Source: Dichetophora obliterata
Taxonomy: Eukaryota; Arthropoda; Insecta; Diptera; Sciomyzidae
DNA: 64,000 nucleotides
Reading direction: 5' to 3'
Assembly: GCA_963920525.1 (NCBI GenBank)
Contig: OY986435.1
Coordinates: 223,250,399 to 223,314,398 of the forward strand
Shown here: in pieces, positions 9,921 to 19,489 of the stretch
Numbering within the stretch: the stretch's first letter is position 1
How the letters are laid out: the number at the start of each line of letters is the position of its first letter
Position numbers and translations under genes: made by a program
Notes under the pieces: generated by a model
Database searches by the model: none
What the model was told of the DNA's origin: nothing
What the model saw: the letters and a program-made list of their open reading frames with translations, nothing else

Positions 9921-10854
9921 TGTGGATGTCGCTAGGAGCCATCGGTATCTGATGATATGCTCTGACCAGGTCAATTTTTGAATAAAAGTTTGTGTTGTGT
10001 AAGTTGATGGAAAAGTCGTGTATATGTGGTAAAGGGTAACGGTCAGGTACAGTAATAGCGTTCAGTCGTCTGTAGTCACCACATGGTCTCCAGTCATTTG
10101 GTTCGCGTTTGGCTACAAGGTGTAGTGGAGAAGAGGTTTTCGAGTCAGACGGTCTACAAATTCCTGACTTGACTAGAAAGTCGAATTCTTGTTTTGCAAT
10201 TTTTAATTTTGAGAGGTCTAAACGTCGTGGTCGTGTGAATGGTAACTGTCCTTCTGTAACTATGTGGTGTACTGTCTTGTGTTTGATTGGTGCAGTGTAA
10301 TCTGGTTCTGTGAAGAGTGAAGGGAATTGTTTGAGTAACTGTGTGTATTTGTCGTCGAGTGTAAATAGTTTTGGTAATTGTGTTTCAGAATACCTCGAAA
10401 TTGCGTTGACGGATAATTTTGTAAGGGGGTCAATGAGTTTTCTGTGTTTTAGATCTATTAGAAGTCCATATTTGGTAAGAAAGTCTGCGCCAATGATAGG
10501 TCTTGTGATATCTGCTAATATGAAAGTGAAAGGAAATTCTCGTCTGAGTTTTACATTTACGTTTAACAATTTTTTTCCGTAAGTCGATATTGCTGTGCCA
10601 TTAGCAGCTTGGAGTGTCAAATCAGATTTTTTATAAATTTTGAATTTGGAGGATGGCAATACGGAAACATCAGCGCCACTGTCGATTAAGAAATTTAAGT
10701 TATTGTCCTTGTCAAATATGAATAAACGGCGTGTTAGTGTTATAGAACTCCCATCATTAGCCGTTGCAATGATGGTGTTTTTTAGTTTAATGTGTTTGGT
10801 GTATTGTGGTTTGGTGTGGATGTCGTTTGAACATACGCGCGTGGTTGTTCGCAT
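9921..10854 (-). pseudogene. pol: Ty3/gypsy pol, protease and N-terminal reverse transcriptase
   Basis: The frame starts in the gag overlap. An aspartic protease motif [12 protein letters not shown] lies near residue 55. RT follows with [37 protein letters not shown] and the first catalytic Asp block [13 protein letters not shown], ending at DIH where the P-type element is inserted. The frame is -1 relative to gag with 73 bp of overlap, the usual Gag-Pol arrangement of Ty3/gypsy elements made by ribosomal frameshifting. No stop is visible in this segment apart from the insertion, so the copy may have been intact when P jumped in. Continues at 8275-7800. Confidence 0.88.
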
Positions 10855-11732
10855 CGTCTGGCCGCTCTGCCAAATTTGTAGTGGTACCTACAAACCCAGT
10901 TGGCCGGTCTTTGTTGTGACCCTTCTCTTCTAGATGAACGACGTCTGGAGTACCTTTGGAAGTTTGAGCTTTGTGATCGAGAACGTTCACTTCTCAGTTC
11001 TTGTACCTCCAGTGCCAACTTATTAAAGTTTTCTAAAATTTTGGATGTGGTCTCCGCGAAACGTTGGGTAATCGCCATTATTTCTTCTGAGCCGGAAGCT
11101 GGTTTTTTAGACATGGTAGAAATTTCACTACCAGTCATGGCTTCCCATAAGTCATCTGCTATTTTTAAGAGGACCTCTAGTTCTCTGTGTCTGGACCCGG
11201 TCAAGGCGATATTTAAACTTTTTGGCAACTTGCGTAGCCATAATTTATAAATTAAATCGCCACTGACTGTTGATCCAGCTAGTAGAAGAAGTGACCGATA
11301 GAACTGAGATGGCCTTTGGTCACCCATCTCAGAATCCGAAAGGATTTTATCTAATCGCTTGTTTTCGCTCAGTGAAAATCTATCGAGCAATGTCTTTTTA
11401 AGCCCTTCGTATGTGTTTTGTGTTGGCGGTTTTTGGATAAAGTCTAGCATAGTGACTATGACTTCTTGTGGTAACGAGGTTACCAAGTATTCGTATATAG
11501 TCTTATCGACTGTGATTCCTTTCGCTTGGAATTGTATTTCCGCATGTGCGAACCAAGCGTCTGGGCAACTCGTCCAGAATGTAGGTAATTTTACCGAAAC
11601 CGTGTGTATTTGTGTTGGTGGTGTGAGAGGGTTAGTCTCAAAGTCTATGAATGGTGTGTTATCTCCCTCTCCGGTGTGTGGAGTAAGGGGTGGGAGTGGA
11701 GTAAGGGGTGTGTGTGGGGGTGTTTGTAGCAT
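10782..11732 (-). CDS. gag: Ty3/gypsy Gag (316 aa)
   Basis: An uninterrupted 316-codon frame from the ATG at 11732. The N-terminal 50 residues are Pro/Thr-rich. Then comes a capsid-like region with [18 protein letters not shown] near residue 50 and later [17 protein letters not shown]. Near the C terminus there is an Arg-rich stretch and the pattern [14 protein letters not shown], the CxxxH-type Gag motif of a widespread arthropod Ty3/gypsy group. Gag packages element RNA into virus-like particles in the cytoplasm. The end overlaps the start of pol by 73 bp in the -1 frame. The gene looks intact although the rest of the element is broken. No env is attached. Confidence 0.88.
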   Translation of the reverse strand: MLQTPPHTPLTPLPPLTPHTGEGDNTPFIDFETNPLTPPTQIHTVSVKLPTFWTSCPDAWFAHAEIQFQAKGITVDKTIYEYLVTSLPQEVIVTMLDFIQKPPTQNTYEGLKKTLLDRFSLSENKRLDKILSDSEMGDQRPSQFYRSLLLLAGSTVSGDLIYKLWLRKLPKSLNIALTGSRHRELEVLLKIADDLWEAMTGSEISTMSKKPASGSEEIMAITQRFAETTSKILENFNKLALEVQELRSERSRSQSSNFQRYSRRRSSRREGSQQRPANWVCRYHYKFGRAARRCEQPRAYVQTTSTPNHNTPNTLN

Positions 11733-11831
11733 TCTTCCCTCTAGATTTGCTTCTATTTGAAAATTCTAACTCTTCCCTTTTTTTTTTTAGTGTACCTATG
11801 TCCCTAGTGTAGTGTAATGCCTACGAAAGTG

Positions 11832-11862
11832 AGACGATAGGTTTCTTACGACCCTATCGTCT
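11832..11862. other. Perfect 10-bp stem-loop upstream of gag
   Basis: AGACGATAGG (11832-11841) pairs perfectly with CCTATCGTCT (11853-11862) around an 11-base loop. It lies about 100 bp upstream of the gag ATG on the gag RNA sense, in what would be the leader. A packaging or dimerisation signal is possible, but only position and structure support that. Confidence 0.5.
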
Positions 11863-11959
11863 AAAATTCGTTTAAGAAGCTATGTTGTGTGCCTCGTGAT
11901 GAGCTAAAGTAATACGCAGCCTGAAAAAATATTTTATAAATGTCAACAAAAATAAATAT

Positions 11960-12750
11960 AGATTTTTACAAAATATAAAATTTCATATAAAATAAATTGT
12001 TGTTGCTGCTGACGTTGTTGTTGTTGCTGCCGACGTTGTTGTTGTTGTTGCTGCTGACGTTGTTGTTGTTGCTGCCGACGTTGTTGTTGTTGTTGCTCTT
12101 TTCGTTGTGGTTGTTGTTGTAGCTGCTGTTATTGTGGTTGTTGCTCACTTTGTTGTTGTTATAAACGCTGTCGTTGTAGGTGTTTTGTTGTTGTTATGGC
12201 TGCTGTTAGTGTTGTTGTTGTTCTTTTTGTTGTTGTTGTTGTTGTTTTCTAGCAGTGACCTTGTCTGCTGCTGTTTTTGTTGTTGGAGCGCTGTGGTTGT
12301 AGCTGTTTTTTGGCACCGGCGGTAGTGACGATTGAGGAGGAACTTAAGGTGGCGTTGTGGATAATGTTGTGCCTGTTGCTGGTTTATCTGTGGCTGTTGT
12401 TCTTGGTGCAGAAGCAGTTGCTGGTGTTGCTGTAGCTGTATCAACCGTAGGTGTAGTGGGCGTTATCGTATCTGTTGTGGAACGTGTTTGATTTGGCCGA
12501 TTCTCATTAATTAAGCCATCTGCTGATGTAGTGCCAATTTCTGTTGATGAGTTGTTGCCATTAGAATTTGCTTGGGACTCTGTAGCGGAATTGGTGTCGC
12601 TTTGTTTTTAAATTGATGTAGCCATTTTACTGCTCCCTGTTGTTGAGCGCCAATTTTAGTGCGGTTTGTAGGATCGCCAGTTTTGGTGTTCGTGTCGCAG
12701 GATCGCCAGTTTTAATGCTCCTGACAGGATCGCCAGTTTTAGTGCGAACG
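11960..12750 (-). pseudogene. Leader and Gln/Asn-rich gag-like remnant of a second LTR element
   Basis: On the minus strand an ATG at about 12628 opens MATSI then a stop, followed by a Ser/Thr/Asn-rich frame and long CAA/AAC runs (poly-Gln/Asn, 12240-11990). Directly upstream, at 12640-12745, the block ACTGGCGATCCTG recurs three times, followed by ATTGGCGCTCAACAACAGGG, which resembles a tRNA-primer binding site start (TGGCG). I infer the 5' leader and Gag N terminus of another Ty3-type element, later cut and mutated. The GGATCGCCA motif (same block, plus strand) also recurs in the solo LTR at 30605-30690. Alternative: simple low-complexity DNA. Confidence 0.4.
11998..12245. repeat. (GTT)n / (GCTGAC) low-complexity tract
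   Basis: Runs of GTT with interspersed GCTGCTGACG and GCTGCCGACG blocks recurring every 30-36 bp between 12000 and 12095. This explains the long Asn/Gln, Val/Leu and similar open frames on both strands here. Confidence 0.8.
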
Positions 12751-12924
12751 TTTATGAATTTCGTTTAAAATTAATTTTTTATTTTAAAACCACTTTTTTA
12801 TTTTATAATTTTGTATTCGAACAATTTTCTTTGAACAAATTTTTGATACTGAAATTTTCAAAATGAAAATTTCTGAAATTATAATAACTGAATACAATTC
12901 AAAATGTTTTTTTATAACAAGTGT

Positions 12925-13085
12925 TTTATAGGCAAGTGTAAGTATAATACGTTATTAATGAAACTAAAGGTAAGTACAATATAACAAAGAGGTAAGTATT
13001 AATGTAACTAAAGGTAAATACAATATAACAAAAGGTAAGTATTAATGTAACAAAAAGGTAAGTATCAATGTAACGAACAGGTAAA
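12925..13085 (+). repeat. Minisatellite with GGTAAGTA in the repeats
   Basis: About seven imperfect units of 20-24 bp containing AGGTAAGTATTAATGTAACA or variants. Most copies contain GGTAAGTA, a near-perfect eukaryotic 5' splice-site consensus. Confidence 0.7.
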
Positions 13086-13089
13086 ATAG

Positions 13090-16000
13090 GCTGTAGAGAT
13101 TTACTCTATGTGGTGATGTAATAGAGCACCACATACGCTTACTTGCTTATAACTGTTTTTGATCGCAGGCGAAAAAAAAGACGTGTGCTTTGATTTCGAT
13201 GTAAAAAATAATTATAAAACACGCACAGGCTTTCGAATAGATACAGATTGTACTTTTCCAGTTGATCGCATGTAAAATTTAACCATTAACAAAGGTAAAA
13301 AGTGTTCAGTTTAAAATAGCCACTATCTCAAAAGATACCTGTGTATATCTAAATCTAAATATCTTTATAGTCTAAATATGGAAGAATACAATACTACTCT
13401 AAATGAAAAAACTGGAAATTGAAAAAAATCCGACTGCAGGTGGTAAAATATTACAGAGGGAAAATATTTTAAAAAAATCGTAAATTAAGACTGTTGTGTA
13501 AAAATATAATGTTTGGATATTAAATTAAATATTTAATATACATTAAATACTTCTTTTCACAACTCTATGCAAATTACTGTGTTATACAATTTTGTTAAAT
13601 TTATATGTTTGCAAATTTTTGCAAAATGAATAATTTTTGTATTCTCTCATTGGATCGCACTCAACGAAATTTGGATAAAACTCACTTGGTTCAGGTTTTA
13701 TGCTGACCAATAAAGTAGTTCACAACTCTGACAATGTGTGCCAACGCATTATTCTTTTGTTTAAAAACCCAAGAAATGCGTTTCTAACCATTTTTCTTTA
13801 CAATGGCAATAATGGTCCACCATTTTCAATTAAAAATTATCCTTCGGTAATGCTTGTGAGTTCAAAAACATATCTGCATTAAAAAAAATTGCAAAATGTT
13901 ATACATGAACAGTTTTTTAGACATTTATTGATCAAATACCCTTGTTTAAAATATTATTTTTTTAAGAAAGCAACCTGTTAATACCATTTGCCACAGATTT
14001 TCACTTTTTTTTAACTAGATTGGAAACAAGATGCTCAGAAACACATCATTAAAAAATTTTTTTATATAAAACCCAATTTAAGCAGAATTTTAAGCACTTC
14101 TAAAAATATTTCTAGGAGCGGGGTTTTTTGGCACGGGGTGTAACAGGAGGAACGACCAGTTTATTAATCGAGTCCTCAACTTCCTCATATTTCATCTAGG
14201 GCAAACGGCAGTATTCTGTACAAATTGCATACGATTCCATACCATTAAAAGAGAATTAAAATCATGTATAAAAACAGCTATGTGCTTTAAAACAGCGCAA
14301 ATGATTACCACGTCGTAATGTGTAAAAGAAATTGTGTTTTTTTCAACAAATCAATAACATATTTTTAATATAATAGTATCCAAAAAAGAAATTTGCAAAA
14401 TAATGTCCTTGGACACCAGGAAACGGTTTTTTCACCTCCTGAAAAGTTACTGAAAAACACATAGCTGTTTTTGCTGGCGCAGCGACGATATGTTAAATAA
14501 TTTGCTATTTTTCTATCAATCATTGTAATAAGGAAGCTTGTTTTTACCTTAGCATTCTTCGAAACCACTGATAAAGTTGATTTGACTTTCTATATCATGA
14601 AAGTTTGGCACGGATAGGTCCTCAGTCTCTTTTGCTAAAATAAATTTAAAGGGGCGACATAATTGAGTGGATGACGGGTTAGGATTTTGCCAAACAATTT
14701 GTTTTGAATCATTTTCTATAGGTAATTGTATCGGAATAAAACATAAAATGAATAGGTATTCATCAGTACTGGATTCATTTTGAAATCGCTGTTTATATCT
14801 GCTATAACCTGAGCTTACATCTCCGCCCCATTTGCAAACAAGGTGCTACCTTCAGTTAATGTGCTACCTTCAGCAACACATTGATTCGCTATAAACGATG
14901 ATTTTGATTTAAGCAACCGAAATATTGTAATAGCAATATCTTGCACTTTCACTGCAGCACTACCCAACGGGCCGGCATGTCAGCACTAAAGGGAAAAGAA
15001 GCACTCCAAAAGGTCTTTTTGAGTGCTTGCAAGTCAGCTGCTAGCCTGAAAGTGCTGACCCTACGTATGACACACCATTGTAATTTTAACATAGTATTTC
15101 CTAGGAAAAAAGCACTTAATTGCTTCAAAAGACCTCTCAAGGAAAGCTTTGGGTCAGCATTTCGTTGAATTGCTTCAAAAGAGGCTCTTGGAAATCTTTT
15201 TGTCAGCAGTTCGTTGTTTTGAATACACTTCAAGTTTTTTTAACTGTACTCTTTTCTCTTTCAAGTTCTTTTTAAGAAAACAGTTAATTTGCAAAAAATG
15301 TAAACATAAGCAAAGTTTAATAAAGTTATACAATATTCGCGAAAATAAGGGGTTAACCCGAAAACCCGTTGCAAAAATAAATGAAAAATTTTGAAAAATC
15401 TGAGAGTTAAAGAACATTACGTCAATATAAAAAGCTTTAATAAACTGTAAAAATTAAACCTTGGCAAAGATTGGCAGTAAGTCAAATTTTAAATTGAACA
15501 TGACAAAAATTACCGTTTTCGGAAATGCGACCATTTCCTAAAAAAAAAAACAATTGATGAATACATTACTTTTATGTGTACTAAGGTATTATTAGACATA
15601 CCGTGGCGTTTACAAAAATGGTCTACGGTTCTTGTGCGGCTTTTTGTTAAAAAAAAAAGAAAAATTGTGATGTAAGGAAGTGAAAAGGCAAATTTTTCCA
15701 TACAAATTTTGATAACTTTGGTTTCGCTCGGACTATCTGCATGAAATTTACACGTAATGCCGTGGTAATGCTAGCCAAACATTTTCGGTGTTCATTTTCG
15801 TTAACTTATTCTCTTTGCTGAAATGTTTGTTTGGTGCATAGTAGAACCATAGTAAAAAGATAGAGGTATATGCAGCGCTGACTGTGCTATCTTTCCATAC
15901 TGTCATGTCTGTCAAATTTAGCTGTGTGGCGAATTGAAACAAAAGAAAAAGTTTTGCTTCGTTTTGACAATTCCGGCAGCATGCTCTCATCTGGTGCATA

Positions 16001-16690
16001 TACCTGTATTCTTCTACCATGAGTAGAACTAGACAAGGTAGTGTTACGGCTGAATGTGTTCTCTTTCTTAGTGACCATAACTGTCAAACTCAGTCATTTT
16101 GGTATTTTTGCCAGTTTTTGCTTTCATATTGCAATCTCATTGGTTGCAAATTTTGTATGAATTGTCAACTTCGTTTTGACAGTTTCGGTCACCGGCTCTC
16201 CGCCCTAACTCTACCTTGTCTAATTTTCCCATGGTTTGCTGGTTATGCTATGTTTGTTGCACAGTTGCATTTTATGTAAAAATAAGTCAAAACAGAAAGA
16301 AGAACAACCCTTTTTGCATTTTTATATGCGATTTCAGATATATTCATATATTCATAAAATGGAAAATAAAATTATCGAATGAATTCAAATTGGGATTGGC
16401 TATGCAAGGGGCATTATTTTTTGTGTTCAATTATTTATTATTTCATTTTCATTTTTTTTAGTTTCAATAAATATGCAATTAGTGTTCATGAAATTGTTAT
16501 TTTTCTGTCAAAATATTATTAGATTACTTCAATTAACCCGATTTTTGTTATTAAAAACAATGCTTGCTGTTTTTGTTAAGGGTTGCTTGATCACACAATT
16601 AGATTCACTTTTTAATACTTTTTGCTACTTTTTTGATGCTATTATGCAAAGTGACTAAAGGCAACACCGGAAAGTTCGGCATGTTTGGTG
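13090..16690. other. AT-rich stretch with dispersed repeats, no gene seen
   Basis: No frame here resembles a known protein. Recognisable pieces are the inverted copy of 7592-7632 at 14453-14492, and an imperfect 200-bp palindrome at 16024-16223. The open frames around 14941-15400 show no family motif. Confidence 0.45.
16024..16223. mobile_element. Imperfect palindromic MITE
   Basis: ACTAGACAAGGTAGTGTTACGGC at the left (16027-16049) is mirrored by GCCCTAACTCTACCTTGTCTAATT at the right. Inner blocks ACTGTCAAAC and TTTTGACAGT are also complementary. Similarity is moderate and no duplication was resolved. Confidence 0.4.
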
Positions 16691-16696
16691 TTTCAA

Positions 16697-17166
16697 GGCC
16701 CAGTTATAATAGACGTAATGTAAAGTAACGTAATGTTGTCAACTGTCATCGTGACGGGACGTAATGTAAGAAAACGTTGTAGCAATTATAATTGGCAGTA
16801 GCCAGGCAGTTGTTTGTCGTAAATAATTGCACGTTTCTGTACAAATACAATTAAATCTTCGTCATCCATAGCTGTGGATACATAAAACTATCACATTAAT
16901 AACAAAAACTCAACAAAAAGCGTAGTTCCACAATATAAAATAGCGCAATAATCGAATCTAACCTCAATGTTTAGTTGTTCTTTGAACAGACGTAATGTAA
17001 AGTAACGTAAAAATCGAAATCCAACGGATCTTTACGTCCCGTTACATAACGTTACTTCTATTATAATCACTTGTATAAGAAAAGTATTGATTGAAACAGT
17101 AAGTGACAGAACACACTGCTGCAGTGACATTTCACTACATTACGTTACGTCTATTATAACTGGGCC
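16697..17166. mobile_element. 470-bp MITE, GGCCCAGTTATAATAGACG ends
   Basis: The ends GGCCCAGTTATAATAGACGT and its complement ACGTCTATTATAACTGGGCC are identical over about 22 bp. They are flanked by TTCAA on both sides (16692-16696 and 17167-17171). The interior is rich in direct and inverted ACGTAATGTAA/TTACGTTACG blocks. Non-coding. The same family recurs at 18869-19486; elements with related GGCCCA ends lie at 40472-40914 and 42257-42982. Confidence 0.8.
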
Positions 17167-17171
17167 TTCAA

Positions 17172-17616
17172 TCAGCAATCAAAAATGTTCGGTCTGAGAG
17201 CGAGCGAATGAGTATGAGAAAAAGTTCATTTTTCGTTTTATACGTGAAACAAAACAACAAAACAACTGTTTGGCTAGCATAACTACGGCATAGGTGCATG
17301 TCAAACTTAGCGGACACGGATAAATTTGTTGTTGTTTTCACGGGTAAAAGAAGCTCTCTCAATTTCCAGTTTCTTATTTATTTCCTGTTCCTTTTTATAT
17401 TATTTTAAAATTTTAAATATTTTAAAAAATAATTTTATTGCGTTTAAAGTTTGAAGAATTCATTTTCGATTTTCAAAAAAATTATTATTTCCGGTTGCTT
17501 CAATAACTTAGAGTTTAAAATCGATTTTAGTTTTTTTACGTGTGTTCTATTGTACAAAAAAAATTTTCAATTATAAAAATTATTTAAAATTTTTTTGAGT
17601 CAGTTGCAATTATAAA
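17172..17616. other. AT-rich stretch, nothing recognised
   Basis: No coding, repeat or RNA signal recognised. Long A/T runs between 17390 and 17590. Confidence 0.5.
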
Positions 17617-18014
17617 ACCCAACTTAATAACTTAACCAATGAGTTAAGATCAAAACTAAAAGAAATAAAAAACAAAGCTTTGAATAAATATTTATGCTCG
17701 CTAACTAATGACAAAACAACAGACTACTCTCTGTGGAAATCAACAAAATACCTTAAAAGGCCAATTAAGCACATTCCGCCAATAAAGCGGATAGATGGCA
17801 CTTGGGCAAAAACCAACGTGGACAAAGTAATAGTATTCTCAGAACATCTGAAAACCACATTCCAACCTTATGAAAGTAATTCTGTCGAAGAGCTTCCAAA
17901 CATTACACAGTCTAACGCCATAATTTATCCTGTTACAATCAACGAAGTAAGGCATTAAATTCGCAGCTTCATACCGAAAAAAGCCCCGGGTTTTGACTTG
18001 ACCTGTAAGCTAAT
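17617..18014 (+). pseudogene. Jockey-like LINE reverse transcriptase remnant
   Basis: The plus-strand frame includes SLWKSTKYLKRPIKHIPPI, GTWAKTNVDKVIVFSEHL and FIPKKAPGFDL. This is the region between endonuclease and RT and the start of the RT fingers in Jockey-clade non-LTR retrotransposons, which copy RNA into the nick they make in target DNA. A stop (TAA at 17956-17958) interrupts it. The frame is cut at 18014 by the 373-bp MITE and does not clearly resume after it. No endonuclease, no RT catalytic box, no poly-A tail seen. Confidence 0.75.
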
Positions 18015-18387
18015 GGCCGCATTCAGCGCAGACAACAGTTGGCAACTGTTGTGTAAAAATTCGCTGAATGGTACATATTTGGTAGCGCTAACTAAAACTG
18101 ATAAAGTAGCGAACGCCTTTTAATCGAGCGAACAAATTCTATGCTACATGCAAACAACTGTTTGCTTAACTGTCAGATACTGATACTGACGCTGTTAAAT
18201 TAATAAATGCAGTAAGAACGCTGCAAATTTAAGTGAGAAACCTTTGCAATTGAATTAAATTTACATAAAAATTAAATTGAATCTAACTTCTGACGTGTAG
18301 AGTAGCAACACATTCAGAGAAAAAGATCGTGAACTAAGGAAGCGCTACCATTACAGTTCACAACAATTGTCTGCGCTGAATGCGGCC
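18015..18387. mobile_element. 373-bp MITE (GGCCGCATTCAGCG family), copy 1
   Basis: It starts GGCCGCATTCAGCGCAGACA and ends with the complement TGTCTGCGCTGAATGCGGCC (with a change inside). AAT lies on both sides (18012-18014, 18388-18390). An equally long copy lies at 34505-34877 flanked by ATT, and an older partial copy at about 28925-29128. A 3-bp duplication suggests the PIF/Harbinger class. Non-coding. Confidence 0.8.
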
Positions 18388-18410
18388 AATGACAAGCACG
18401 TCATTACAGG

Positions 18411-18863
18411 GCACTGAGATCTACCAATGAGTTGTTTACAATAAAAAAGACGCGGATTAAAAGAACCCCATTTGAATTTGTGGGGTCATTGTATCATATT
18501 CTATTTGGAACGATGGATGCGCATGATCGAGCAAAGTTGAAATTGGATATAACCAACATATTTGAGAATCAGCAAAATTTAGAGCATTTAATAAAAAAGC
18601 AAACGTCGGTGGTGGATTCAACGGTTAACATTCTGAGAAAAACTACTGAAGACATAAATAAAAGTTTTTTGCAGATGAATGATCATCTGAATACCGTTTA
18701 TTCAGACGTTACGAGGCATCGAGCAGAAGAACGTATGACTTCCCTGTTTCAAGTGATGGTTACGCAGTTAATTATGATGATCGACGAATATGAATGTATT
18801 CAAGAGTCAGTAATTAACCTATTGATTGATGTTAATCATGACCGAGTTAATCCAAAATTGTAA
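18411..18863 (+). pseudogene. env: Errantivirus-type env fragment (Baculovirus-F-like envelope)
   Basis: An open segment of about 150 codons in which the motif RIKR, a furin-type cleavage site, is followed directly by a hydrophobic stretch containing EFVGSLYHILFG. Downstream are helical heptad-like repeats with KKQTSVVDSTVNIL. This order (cleavage site, fusion-peptide-like segment, coiled coil) is that of the transmembrane subunit of insect endogenous retrovirus Env proteins related to baculovirus F. The segment begins without an ATG, has no signal peptide or surface subunit, and stops at 18863 where GGCCCA-family MITE sequence begins; the transmembrane anchor is absent. It is a broken genomic fossil. 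The neighbouring Jockey fragment is unrelated. Confidence 0.75.
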
Positions 18864-18868
18864 CACCC

Positions 18869-19486
18869 AGGCGTAATGTAAAGTAACGTAGAAATCGAAA
18901 TCCAACGGAACTTTACGTCCCGTTACATTACGTTACTTCTATTATAATCACTTGTATAAAAAAAGTATTGATTGAAACAGTTAAGGTAGAATTATAATAG
19001 ACGTAATGTAATGTAACGAAATGTTGTCAACTGCCATCGGGACGGGACGTAATGTAAGAAAACGTTGTAGCAATTATAATAGGCAGTAGCCAGGCAGTTT
19101 TTTGTCGTAAATAATTCCACGTTCCCGTACAAGTTCAATTAAAACTTCGACATCCATAGCTGTAGATATATAGAACTATCACATTAATAACGAAAACGCA
19201 ACAAAAAGCGTAGTTCAACAATATAAAATACCGCAATAATCAAATCTAACCTCAATGTTTAGTTGTTCTTTGAACAGACGTAATGTAAAGTAACGTACAT
19301 TACGTTACGTTTATAATAATCACTTGTATAAGAAAGTATTGTTTGAAACAATAACTGAAAGAACACACTGCTCAATTGACATTAGACCACATTACGTTAC
19401 GTCTATTATAACTGGACCTTAAGTGACAGAAAACACTGCTGCAGTGACATTTCACTACATTACGTTACGTCTATTATAACTGGGCC
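18869..19486. mobile_element. GGCCCA-family MITE pair: partial outer copy with a nested full copy
   Basis: The outer copy lacks its left end and corresponds to the right part of the element at 16697-17166; it ends TATAACTGGGCC at 19486. Between its GAAACAG and GTGACAG blocks lies a second element (18985-19418, 434 bp) with ends GGTAGAATTATAATAGACG and CGTCTATTATAACTGGACC. That insert is flanked by TTAA on both sides (18981-18984, 19419-19422). So the family inserted into itself. Confidence 0.75.
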
Positions 19487-19489
19487 TTT

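Noticed and set aside
12107..12444. Val/Leu-rich plus-strand and Gln-rich minus-strand frames
   Set aside because: The plus-strand frame is a shadow of the GTT/CAA simple repeat; only the minus-strand leader/gag interpretation was kept, at low confidence.
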